A DNA stretch of 8,669 nt from NCBI GenBank assembly GCA_016764115.1, contig JAESSM010000104.1, positions 1-8,669 on the forward strand, given 5' to 3'. Under the pieces are notes generated by a model. The model was not told where the DNA came from. It worked only from the letters and a program-made list of their open reading frames with translations, and did no database searches. This DNA is from Bacteroidia bacterium (GTDB taxonomy: Bacteria > Bacteroidota > Bacteroidia > JAESSM01 > NORP286). Shown here piece by piece: positions 1 through 7,357 of the stretch (the stretch's first letter is position 1; each line of letters begins with the position of its first letter). The translations under genes and the position numbers were made by a program.

Positions 1-1003
1 AGTAAATCACATCGTCCTTTGTATCCCAATAAAAGCCGTAAAGGTTAGCATCGGTGGAGTCAGAGTGATTTGGATCTACATTGACATTAATTATTCTTGC
101 AGGGATATTGTGATCCTCTGGACTTGCTGGGTCTAAATTTATAGTACTTAAATCAAAAATAGACAGTTCATAAGTGTGGTGTCCGACAGCAAGCAGCTCA
201 CCATCTCCTTTAAACCAAACATTATGAACAGTACCATTAATGTTGCTAAGTTTTGTTGAATCTCCAAAAATCCGTACATCAGGGTCATTAACACCATCAA
301 GTGCTGATGCACTATTGTAAATAATAACTTGTGAGTCCCCTTCCCCTGTTCCTCCTTTCATGCAGGCTACGAACATTCGATCAGCCTGTTCATCAATAAA
401 CACATAAACCGGCCTTCCCATCTTTGTGCTTGATATTACTCTGTTTGGGACAACATTTCCTGCAACTGTTGATGCATTGTTAAAAACCAGGATATTCTCG
501 CCAAAAGTGTTAGCTACATATAGCATATCCCTTGATTCATCAACCCAACAACTATGAGGCTGCAATATTTGGGTTGAGTCCCCAAAAATATGTCGAAAAC
601 TATCTACCTGTGGGCCACTCTTCGTACTAACCTGAGGAATAATTGCAATAGAACCCACTGCTGTATCAGTACTGGTTGTTTCAAAATTTCCTTTATTGGT
701 AAAAATGCTTACAATATACAGATCGTCATCTGTTTCATTGTAATAGAACCCGTGACCAAAATTTAGCTTTACTCCATTATCGCTACATTGTTTAATCGGA
801 ATGGTAGGAGCTGATGTTATAGAAACTGTATCAGGGTTACTTCCCAATTCTGGAATACTTTCTAATCTTAGTATTCCATGCCAATCATCTTTTGGTGAAT
901 ACTCTCCGGTACCCAAAAACAATTTAAATGTTACCGTTGTATCCTGTGCAAATACTGAAATTGCCACTAATGTTATGAGGCCTAATAAAAAGAACTTTCT
1001 CAT
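1..1003 (-). CDS. Secreted beta-propeller-like protein, 3' end outside window
   Basis: This frame is open from an ATG at 1003-1001 to the left edge, giving 334 codons with no stop, so the C-terminus is missing. The first 20 residues (MRKFFLLGLITLVAISVFAQ) form a clear signal peptide: basic n-region, hydrophobic core, likely cleavage at VFA|QD. The mature part has repeated propeller-like segments of the type 'DESRDMLYVAN...ILVFNNAS...VPNRVISS', followed by 'DEQADRMFVAC...VIIYNSAS...DPDVRIFGDSTKL' and 'LLAVGHHTYELSIFDLS'. The 'FGDST' phrase occurs twice. Such 'lyvan.....i.vf' blades occur in NHL/YVTN/lactonase-like propellers, which usually act as binding or scaffold domains outside the cytoplasm. 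I see no catalytic motif. The gene is divergent from the Asp-box gene at 1176. A T9SS sorting tail could lie beyond the edge. The coding call is firm; propeller membership is likely; function is unknown. Confidence 0.85.
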   Translation of the reverse strand, partial: MRKFFLLGLITLVAISVFAQDTTVTFKLFLGTGEYSPKDDWHGILRLESIPELGSNPDTVSITSAPTIPIKQCSDNGVKLNFGHGFYYNETDDDLYIVSIFTNKGNFETTSTDTAVGSIAIIPQVSTKSGPQVDSFRHIFGDSTQILQPHSCWVDESRDMLYVANTFGENILVFNNASTVAGNVVPNRVISSTKMGRPVYVFIDEQADRMFVACMKGGTGEGDSQVIIYNSASALDGVNDPDVRIFGDSTKLSNINGTVHNVWFKGDGELLAVGHHTYELSIFDLSTINLDPASPEDHNIPARIINVNVDPNHSDSTDANLYGFYWDTKDDVIY

Positions 1004-1175
1004 AATTAATTTTTTAGTAGAATGCTTATCAAGGAAAATTTGTATTTAAAGTTAGAAAATTAAAGCGGAATGTCAGCACTATCTAATTCTAAATAAAGAC
1101 CTGAAATTGTTCTACCCTTAATCCACATTAACCAAATCTCTTTTTATTTATCTGCAAAACAAGTAAATTTATGGA
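1004..1175. other. Divergent intergenic spacer
   Basis: These 172 AT-rich bases separate two divergent gene starts, so promoters for both should lie here. I searched for the Bacteroidota pattern (TTTG near -33, TAnnTTTG near -7) on both strands. The best minus-strand match is TAACTTTA (plus-strand 1047-1054), one base off the -7 box, with no convincing -33 partner. I found no plausible plus-strand pair and no strong inverted repeat. Confidence 0.5.
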
Positions 1176-2465
1176 ATGTCACGGTTTAATTTCTTTGGGT
1201 TTCTTATAGTATTAATTATTCAACATGAATGTTATAGCCAATCTTTTACTTCGCATTGTTGTGCCGAAGAATCAAGACTTGGCTCAGGAATTGCAGATTA
1301 TAATACATGGTTTTATTCTACTACTCAATATTTATCTCCAAGTAGTGGAGATCGAGTTAAAATTTTTAAGCTAAGTGATGGGGGAAATACTAAACAAGAA
1401 ATATGGAGCGAAGTAGGAGCTTATTCTTTTCAAAATTTACAGTTTTTTAATCAAGATAGTGGTTATTTCGCCATTTGGGATGGGTGGTGGTCAGCATCTT
1501 CAATGATATATAAAACTAAAAACTCTGGTACTACTTTGGAATTGTTGTGGTTTGATATGCCTTTGTCTTCAATCAATTTCCATTTCCTAAATTTTGATTT
1601 CGGATATGCAATTGCTTACAATTATTATGGCGATAGCAGTGTATTTTTCCAAATTCGCAACGATAGTATAATATTACATTATAGTCCAAAGAATTTTAAC
1701 TTTACTAATAACCAACTACATTTTATCAACGATTCTACTGGATTTATTGCATGTAAAGACTCTACCGTATACCAATACTCATTTGACAATAATGTGCTAT
1801 TGAGAACTGAAGACTCGGGAAAATCATGGAATACAGTTTTAAAACAAGACACAAATTATATTAACAGCATTTATTTTAATGAAAATAATGAGGGTTTTCT
1901 TTGTTGTGACAATGGAATACTTCTAAAATCTATAGATAGAGGAGAAACTTGGCAAGAGTTGAATTCAGGAATAAGTCAAGACATTCAGGATATTATATTT
2001 AGGAACCCAAATCAGGCATTCTTGGTTTCTGATGATATAATTTATAAATCGGAGGATGGAGGAAATACATGGAGCGTTTATTTTCAGCAAACAGGCACAA
2101 ACTTATATTCTATCAAAATTTTTAATGATTCGTTGATATTGCTAACTTCTGCTTTCAGCATACTAAGAGGTAATTTGAATGAAATTGAACGTATAAGTGA
2201 AAATGAACTGATTAGTATATACCCTAACCCTATTCCCTCTGAATTTACTATTAAATATGAAATTAAAGATGTGTCAGACATTAACATTTTTATATATGAT
2301 TGGTTCGGAAGAGAGGTCTATTATTATGAACTCAATAATGTAAGTCCAGGTTTTTATACAAATTCTTTTACTGATATCTTTATTGGTAAGCAAAATGGGA
2401 TTTACTTTATGAGAATGATGCTCGGAAGTGAGTTAATAATAAAAAAAATAATAAAAGCTAATTAA
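1176..2465 (+). CDS. Secreted Asp-box (BNR/Ycf48-like) repeat protein with T9SS sorting domain
   Basis: The 429-residue product begins with a signal peptide (hydrophobic core FFGFLIVLII, probable cleavage near CYSQS). Three good Asp-box motifs (SxDxGxTW type) sit about 40 residues apart: TEDSGKSW at 211-218, SIDRGETW at 252-259 and SEDGGNTW at 292-299. Weaker relatives lie upstream, such as 'TKNSGTTLELLW', so most of the protein is probably a beta-propeller of the sialidase/Ycf48/sortilin fold class. Asp boxes are structural, and no sialidase active-site pattern is evident. The C-terminus from residue 346 (ISIYPNP) to the end (GIYFMRMM...IIKKIIKAN) is a typical type A T9SS sorting domain. This implies export by Sec and then transport to the surface or medium by the Por machinery. 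ATG 1176 is chosen because the ATG at 1171 is in another frame and soon hits a stop. Substrate or ligand is unknown. Confidence 0.92.
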   Translation: MSRFNFFGFLIVLIIQHECYSQSFTSHCCAEESRLGSGIADYNTWFYSTTQYLSPSSGDRVKIFKLSDGGNTKQEIWSEVGAYSFQNLQFFNQDSGYFAIWDGWWSASSMIYKTKNSGTTLELLWFDMPLSSINFHFLNFDFGYAIAYNYYGDSSVFFQIRNDSIILHYSPKNFNFTNNQLHFINDSTGFIACKDSTVYQYSFDNNVLLRTEDSGKSWNTVLKQDTNYINSIYFNENNEGFLCCDNGILLKSIDRGETWQELNSGISQDIQDIIFRNPNQAFLVSDDIIYKSEDGGNTWSVYFQQTGTNLYSIKIFNDSLILLTSAFSILRGNLNEIERISENELISIYPNPIPSEFTIKYEIKDVSDINIFIYDWFGREVYYYELNNVSPGFYTNSFTDIFIGKQNGIYFMRMMLGSELIIKKIIKAN

Positions 2466-2553
2466 CTCTTTCCATAAAAAATTCCCAAAAATCCCTTAAA
2501 TTCATCCTTTCATTTCAAAATTAATCATAGAAAAACCCAAATATTAAAAAGTC

Positions 2554-4461
2554 ATGGCGATACAGAAGATCAACTCATTAGAAGAATATCATGAACAATA
2601 TGCTAAAAGCGTGCAGGATCCTGAGAGCTTTTGGGCTGAAAAAGCTGAATCCTTTAAATGGAAACAAAAATGGGACAATGTATTAGAGTGGGACTTTGAA
2701 GGACCTAATATTGGTTGGTTCTTGAATGGAAAATTAAACATTACGGAAAATTGTCTGGACAGACATCTCGAAACGCAAGGAGATAAAACAGCTATTATCT
2801 GGGAACCCAATGATCCTAATGAAAAAGAGAAGCGCATTACATATAAAGAACTACATGAAGAGGTTTGCCGATTCTCCAACGTTCTAAAAAATAACGGAGC
2901 AAAAAAAGGTGATCGCATTTGCATTTATATGCCAATGGTTCCTGAATTGGCTTATGCGGTTTTAGCGTGTGCAAGAATTGGAGCAATACATTCTGTAGTA
3001 TTTGCTGGGTTTTCAGCAACATCGCTTGCAGACAGGATCATTGATTGTACTTGTAATATACTACTTACTGCAGATGGTGTTTTTAGGGGAAGCAAACAAG
3101 TACCTCTTAAAGCAATTGCAGATGAAGCATTAGAAAAGTGTCCTACCATTGAAAAGAACATTGTGCTTAAACGTACGGGGTTTGAAGTAACTATGAAAGA
3201 AGGTCGGGATGTTTGGTGGCATGATGAAGTTGCCAAAGCTGATTTAAGTTTTGATGCTGAAACAATGGATGCCGAAGACATGTTATTTATCCTCTATACT
3301 TCGGGATCAACTGGAAAACCAAAAGGTGTTGTACATTCCTGTGGTGGCTACATGGTTTACGCTGAATATTCATTCAGAAATGTATTTCAATATAAGGATG
3401 ATGATATTTATTGGTGTACAGCTGATATTGGCTGGATAACGGGACACTCATATATTATTTATGGACCACTATTAGCAGGAGCAACCACGCTTATGTTTGA
3501 AGGAATTCCAACATACCCTGATGCAGGAAGATTTTGGGATGTATGTGATAAGTATAAAGTAACTTTATTTTATACAGCACCTACTGCTATTCGGGCACTT
3601 CAATCATTTGGAGATGAACATGTAGCTCCTTATAGCCTGGATTCATTGAGGGTATTGGGATCTGTAGGAGAACCAATCAACGAAGAGGCATGGCATTGGT
3701 ACAACGACAAAATAGGCAAGGGTAATTGTCCAATTGTAGATACATGGTGGCAAACAGAAACTGGTGGTATACTTATTTCACCTTTGGCAGGAATTACCAA
3801 GTTAAAACCCAGTTTTGCTACCCTCCCACTCCCAGGTGTACAGCCACTGCTAGTTGACAATGAGGGAAACCCAATTGAAGGAAACGGTGTTGAAGGCAAC
3901 TTATGCATGAAGTTCCCATGGCCGTCTATGTTAAGAACAACATACGGAGATCATGAAAGATGTAAGCAAACATACTTCTCAACATACAAAGGATTGTACT
4001 TTACAGGAGATGGTTGCAAACGGGATGAGGATGGTTATTATAGAATTACCGGTCGTGTGGATGATGTGATCAACGTTTCAGGGCACAGGTTGGGTACCGC
4101 GGAAATTGAGAGTGCTATCAATGAGCATGAAAATGTTGTTGAATCAGCAGTAGTCGGATATCCTCATGACATAAAAGGTACAGGAATATACGCTTATGTG
4201 ATCAGCTACAATAAAACTGAAGATGAAGAAGCAGAACGCAAGCAAATTCTGGATACTGTTACAAAGATCATTGGGCCAATTGCTAAACCAGATCAAATTC
4301 AATTTGTAAGTGGATTACCTAAAACCAGATCAGGAAAAATAATGCGTAGGATCTTGCGTAAAGTTGCAGAAGGCGAAGCGGATAAACTAGGGGATACTTC
4401 TACCCTGCTTGATCCTTCTGTGGTAGATGAGATTAAGAATGGGGCATTGGTAAATGCTTAA
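2554..4461 (+). CDS. acs: Acetyl-CoA synthetase, AMP-forming
   Basis: This cytoplasmic enzyme converts acetate, ATP and CoA to acetyl-CoA, AMP and PPi via acetyl-AMP. The 635-residue length fits the family (about 630-650). Visible in order are an N-terminal ACAS-type region, the CoA-side stretch [13 protein letters not shown], the phosphate-binding loop [10 protein letters not shown] (249-258), [14 protein letters not shown], and [10 protein letters not shown]. The second Trp of that last motif (399) matches the residue limiting the pocket to acetate in Salmonella Acs (W414). The hinge region GRVDD (500-504) and the C-terminal [11 protein letters not shown] follow; its Lys595 corresponds to the catalytic lysine (609 in enteric Acs), which protein acetyltransferases can silence. 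A wide propionate-type pocket is not suggested. The gene is complete with no frameshift. The 88-base gap upstream shows no clear promoter or terminator. The next gene starts 47 bases downstream with no convincing terminator between. Confidence 0.98.
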   Translation: MAIQKINSLEEYHEQYAKSVQDPESFWAEKAESFKWKQKWDNVLEWDFEGPNIGWFLNGKLNITENCLDRHLETQGDKTAIIWEPNDPNEKEKRITYKELHEEVCRFSNVLKNNGAKKGDRICIYMPMVPELAYAVLACARIGAIHSVVFAGFSATSLADRIIDCTCNILLTADGVFRGSKQVPLKAIADEALEKCPTIEKNIVLKRTGFEVTMKEGRDVWWHDEVAKADLSFDAETMDAEDMLFILYTSGSTGKPKGVVHSCGGYMVYAEYSFRNVFQYKDDDIYWCTADIGWITGHSYIIYGPLLAGATTLMFEGIPTYPDAGRFWDVCDKYKVTLFYTAPTAIRALQSFGDEHVAPYSLDSLRVLGSVGEPINEEAWHWYNDKIGKGNCPIVDTWWQTETGGILISPLAGITKLKPSFATLPLPGVQPLLVDNEGNPIEGNGVEGNLCMKFPWPSMLRTTYGDHERCKQTYFSTYKGLYFTGDGCKRDEDGYYRITGRVDDVINVSGHRLGTAEIESAINEHENVVESAVVGYPHDIKGTGIYAYVISYNKTEDEEAERKQILDTVTKIIGPIAKPDQIQFVSGLPKTRSGKIMRRILRKVAEGEADKLGDTSTLLDPSVVDEIKNGALVNA

Positions 4462-4470
4462 ATGATAGTT

Positions 4471-4504
4471 TTTGGTAAAATTGAAGCAACCTTTTTGTAC
4501 TTTG
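4471..4504 (+). promoter_or_regulatory. Possible Bacteroidota-type promoter before TPR gene A
   Basis: The 47-base gap between acs and TPR gene A contains TTTG (4471-4474) and TACTTTG (4498-4504), resembling the -33 TTTG and -7 TAnnTTTG elements of Bacteroidota sigma factor promoters. The -7 box is one base short of consensus, and the 23-base spacing is longer than usual. The -7 box ends only 4 bases before the ATG at 4509, so transcription would start at or very near the start codon. A chance match is quite possible in this AT-rich DNA. Confidence 0.2.
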
Positions 4505-4508
4505 TTAC

Positions 4509-5975
4509 ATGGTTTGTTTATCTAAAACTTTATTTGCCCTATTAGCAATTTTAATTTTCGCTCAAGTAAGTTACTGCCAAAACACAAATCTCAATAAATC
4601 TGATTCCTCAGATACCTTATTAGCCAATAAGCTTTATCATCAGGCAGATTCTCTCCAAACTATTGCAGCATATGACAGCTCTGTAGTTTATTATAAGAAA
4701 GCAGCCATTATTTATAAACAAACACAAATTTGGGATAATCATGTTAAATGTTTGAGTGGAATTGGATGGAGTTATTTGAAGAAAAGGAATGCTAATGATG
4801 CAGAAACTGCCCTCAACTATGCATTGAAAATTGGGCTAGAAAAATTGGATTCAAATCATACCCGAATAGCAAGGGTCTATAATAATTTAGGCGCTCTCTA
4901 TGATCTAAATGGCACCTACAATAAGGCTTTAAGGTTCTATAATAAGTCATTAGCAATACGCATGAGGGCTTCAGGAGAAAACCATTCAGATGTAGCAGCT
5001 TGTTATAATAATATGGGCCAGGTTTATAATCATTTAGGAAACTTTGATAAAACGGAACAACTTTACCAAAAAGCATCTACCGTTTGGAAAAATAATTTAG
5101 GTGAAGAACACACTTATGTGGGTGTGATTTATTTCAACATGGGCAACCTTTACTCAGATAAAGGCAATTTGGAAAAAGCAATGAACCTCTATAAAGCATC
5201 TTTGGAAATATTTAAAAAGAATTTTGAGGAAGATCACCCAAAGTTTGCCAATGTATATATTTCAATGGGTTTGGTACATGCGGCCCAAGGTGATTACTTT
5301 GCTGCAATAGATTTATATGAAAAAGCACTAAGTATTTATAGAAACAAATTTGGGGAGACACATTACACTAATGCCTTCTGCTACAACAACATAGCAAACA
5401 CATTTTATCAAAGGGCTCTTCACGAAAAAGCAATGGAATTTTATTTGAAAGCGCTTAATATTTTAACTGAATCCCTGGGAGAAGATCATCCATATATTGC
5501 AACCACTTATTCTAATTTAGGAGCTGTCAATTCTGAAATGGGCAATTATGATAAAGCTATAGAATATTACAATAAAGGCTTTAATCTACAACTTAAAACT
5601 TTTGAAGAAAAACATCCTTCTATAGCAAAATGCTATGAAAATCTTGGTAATGCTTATGGCAAAAAACACGACTACAAACAAGGTATCAAATATTTCACTA
5701 AAGCATTATCAATTAATTCGGATCTTTTTGGCAAATACCACAAAGAAGTTAATCATGCTTATGTCGGTTTGGGAAATATTTATTACAATTTAGAGGATCT
5801 CGATAAAGCAGCAGCCTATTTTCATAAAGCAATTCAGGCGGTAGTGTATGATTTTACTGAAGAGAATATTTATATAAGTCCAATGTTAAACCATATTGTA
5901 TCGAAAGTAGATTTGATGCTGGCTATTGAAAAAAAGGCAGAAACTCTTTATGAAAAATGGGAATCTACCAACTAA
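4509..5975 (+). CDS. Secreted TPR protein A (kinesin-light-chain-like repeats, CHAT-less)
   Basis: The 488-residue product starts with a signal peptide (KTLFALLAILIFAQVSYCQ, likely cleaved near SYCQ). From about residue 38 to 450 it consists of about ten 42-residue TPR units of the TPR_10/TPR_12 type. Examples are 'ARVYNNLGALYDLNGTYNKA' and 'ATTYSNLGAVNSEMGNYDKA', each unit commonly ending in GExHPxx. Such repeats form a superhelix for protein binding. After the last repeat, 'DFTEENIYISPMLNHIVSK' and 'KKAETLYEKW' resemble the linker that precedes the CHAT caspase-like domain in Bacteroidota CHAT-TPR proteins, but the protein stops there. The ATG at 4509 is the only start that gives a full signal peptide. 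The last 19 bases overlap the start of gene B, suggesting translational coupling. Its first part is nearly duplicated in gene B. The binding partner is unknown. Confidence 0.93.
   Translation: MVCLSKTLFALLAILIFAQVSYCQNTNLNKSDSSDTLLANKLYHQADSLQTIAAYDSSVVYYKKAAIIYKQTQIWDNHVKCLSGIGWSYLKKRNANDAETALNYALKIGLEKLDSNHTRIARVYNNLGALYDLNGTYNKALRFYNKSLAIRMRASGENHSDVAACYNNMGQVYNHLGNFDKTEQLYQKASTVWKNNLGEEHTYVGVIYFNMGNLYSDKGNLEKAMNLYKASLEIFKKNFEEDHPKFANVYISMGLVHAAQGDYFAAIDLYEKALSIYRNKFGETHYTNAFCYNNIANTFYQRALHEKAMEFYLKALNILTESLGEDHPYIATTYSNLGAVNSEMGNYDKAIEYYNKGFNLQLKTFEEKHPSIAKCYENLGNAYGKKHDYKQGIKYFTKALSINSDLFGKYHKEVNHAYVGLGNIYYNLEDLDKAAAYFHKAIQAVVYDFTEENIYISPMLNHIVSKVDLMLAIEKKAETLYEKWESTN
4539..4654 (+). repeat. 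5' coding repeat shared with gene B (copy 1)
   Basis: By hand alignment, 116 bases match 6029-6144 without gaps at 102 positions (about 88%). This includes an identical 25-base run at 4567-4591 and 6057-6081. The block covers the signal-peptide core and the first residues of the mature protein (QNTNLNKSD, LLAN, LYHQADSL). Similarity falls off abruptly at both ends. Confidence 0.85.
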
Positions 5976-7345
5976 TAAAGCAACTTGCCAGCCCTCCAAG
6001 GGTTTTAAACCATTGGAGGGTTGGCACTCTATTAGTAATTTTAATTTTCGTTAAAATAAGTTACTGCCAAAACACAAATCTTGATAAATCTGATCGCCCA
6101 GATTCTTTATTAGCCAATAACCTTTATCATCAAGCCGATTCTCTTAATGAAATAGGTAAGTTCCCTGTAGCTAATGAATACTATTATGCAGCAAGAAATA
6201 TCTTTGAAGAAATGGCTGCTGATAATCACATTTATTGGCAACAGTTTATTAATTGCATAAATAAAATTGGCTGGAATACCGCTATTTATTTAGGTCATCC
6301 TCAAGATGCGATACAGATTATAGAAGAAAATATCGAAATTGTAGAAAACTACATTGCCCCTACTGATCCGGTTTCAATTAAATTTTACAATACTTATGGG
6401 GTAGCACTCACTATTTCCGGCTATTTTGAAATGGCGCTTCATACACTACATCTACCTTTAATTAACAACCATGATTCAGTTAAAGACAGTAAAGGCTTCA
6501 TCTCTACCTATAATTCCATCGGTATCGTTTACAATATGAAGGGTAATTATGACAAAGCGTTGACATATTTTCAACATGCACATGGTATAAAAATTAAGCT
6601 TTACGGCCATGATCATCCTTCTTTATCTGCAACTATAAATAATATTGGTTTAGTGTACTGGAAAAAAGGTGATTTTGGTTTTGCGAAAGATCTTTTTGAA
6701 CAGGACATTAGGCTTACCGAAAAATACCAGGGACAAAATCATCCTGACCTTGCAAAGAGCTATACTAACCTGGGAATTGTAGTTGCAGAAATGGGTGACT
6801 TGAACAGCGCACTTTTAAACTTTCAACTTGCCCTAAGCATTTGGGAGAATAATAAGATAGACCTTCATCCGTCTCTTGCCAAGAACTATATGAATCAAGC
6901 CAATATTCTAGCAGACCTAAATAAATTTGAAAAGGCAAAAACATTGTATGACAAAGCCCTCAACATAAAATTGAAAATCTTTGACAAATCCCATCCAACC
7001 ATTGGGGCCAGCTACTTTGAGATGGGATTATGGGCTTTAAACCAATCGTATTATCAACAAGCGGAAGATTATTTGAGAAACGCTTTAGCTATTTATACAA
7101 AAGTAAAAGGAGAACCCAATATTGCAAGGGCCCTTAGCGCACTGGGTAAAATGTATGGCATACAAAAGGAATATAGAAAAGCGTTGGATTATTACGAAAA
7201 GGGAATCAGGGCAAACTTTAAAGAAAGTATTGGAATTTTTCCTCTTCAAAAATCTGACCTTTATTCCTGTAGTTCACAACTTGTTCTGTTGAACTCATTG
7301 CAAGATAAAGCCATGATCTTATTTAAATTAGCCCTTGCAGGATAA
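5957..7345 (+). CDS. Secreted TPR protein B with palindrome-encoded insert in signal peptide (CHAT-less)
   Basis: The 462-residue product starts at an ATG inside the end of gene A. The next upstream in-frame codon but one is a stop (5951-5953). No ATG, GTG or TTG lies in frame between the palindrome and the signal-peptide core, so 5957 is the only usual start that allows export. Residues 13-22 (PPRVLNHWRV) are encoded by a palindrome. They are followed by the hydrophobic core GTLLVILIFVKISYCQ, almost the same as in protein A. About nine TPR units follow; the best are 'STYNSIGIVYNMKGNYDKAL' and 'AKSYTNLGIVVAEMGDLNSA', with HDHPSL and QNHPDL unit ends. The first three units are degenerate. The C-terminus 'SQLVLLNSLQDKAMILFKLA' matches the pre-CHAT linker but ends before any CHAT domain. 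The role is probably periplasmic or surface protein binding. An alternative is that the palindrome damaged the original start and the gene is poorly expressed. Confidence 0.88.
   Translation: MGIYQLIKQLASPPRVLNHWRVGTLLVILIFVKISYCQNTNLDKSDRPDSLLANNLYHQADSLNEIGKFPVANEYYYAARNIFEEMAADNHIYWQQFINCINKIGWNTAIYLGHPQDAIQIIEENIEIVENYIAPTDPVSIKFYNTYGVALTISGYFEMALHTLHLPLINNHDSVKDSKGFISTYNSIGIVYNMKGNYDKALTYFQHAHGIKIKLYGHDHPSLSATINNIGLVYWKKGDFGFAKDLFEQDIRLTEKYQGQNHPDLAKSYTNLGIVVAEMGDLNSALLNFQLALSIWENNKIDLHPSLAKNYMNQANILADLNKFEKAKTLYDKALNIKLKIFDKSHPTIGASYFEMGLWALNQSYYQQAEDYLRNALAIYTKVKGEPNIARALSALGKMYGIQKEYRKALDYYEKGIRANFKESIGIFPLQKSDLYSCSSQLVLLNSLQDKAMILFKLALAG
5986..6026. repeat. Palindromic element inside 5' end of TPR gene B
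   Basis: An inverted repeat with 20-base arms and a 1-base centre. The left arm is TGCCAGCCCTCCAAGGGTTT (5986-6005), and the right arm (6007-6026) is its complement except at two positions. It begins 10 bases after the stop codon of gene A. It is translated in gene B, its core giving PPRVLNHWRV. It shares the core CCCTCCAA/TTGGAGGG with the element at 7407-7437. In RNA it would form a strong hairpin at the A/B junction. Confidence 0.9.
6029..6144 (+). repeat. 5' coding repeat shared with gene A (copy 2)
   Basis: This is the partner of 4539-4654 (102 of 116 bases identical, no gaps). The block begins 2 bases after the end of the palindrome. The DNA match here is much closer than in the TPR repeats that follow. 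Confidence 0.85.
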
Positions 7346-7357
7346 AATGAATTAGCA

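Noticed and set aside
801..1049. Plus-strand open frame of 82 codons
   Set aside because: It lies antisense to the well-supported minus-strand gene with a signal peptide. Its translation shows no domain or export signal.
1047..1054. TAACTTTA on the minus strand as the -7 box for the left gene
   Set aside because: The last base misses consensus and no TTTG or TTG occurs at the right distance; too weak in AT-rich DNA.
3424..3450. GWITGHSY in acs, where enteric enzymes have GWVTGHSY, as a change of substrate
   Set aside because: Val to Ile is conservative, appears ordinary for this phylum, and the acetate-limiting Trp (399) is kept.
2589..3908. Several open frames opposite or out of frame within acs
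   Set aside because: They are shadows of a highly conserved complete acs gene.
4444..4475. Small hairpin GCATT-GGTA-AATGC followed by T-rich sequence at the end of acs, as a terminator
   Set aside because: The stem has only 5 weak pairs, overlaps the end of the coding region and is not followed directly by a T run.
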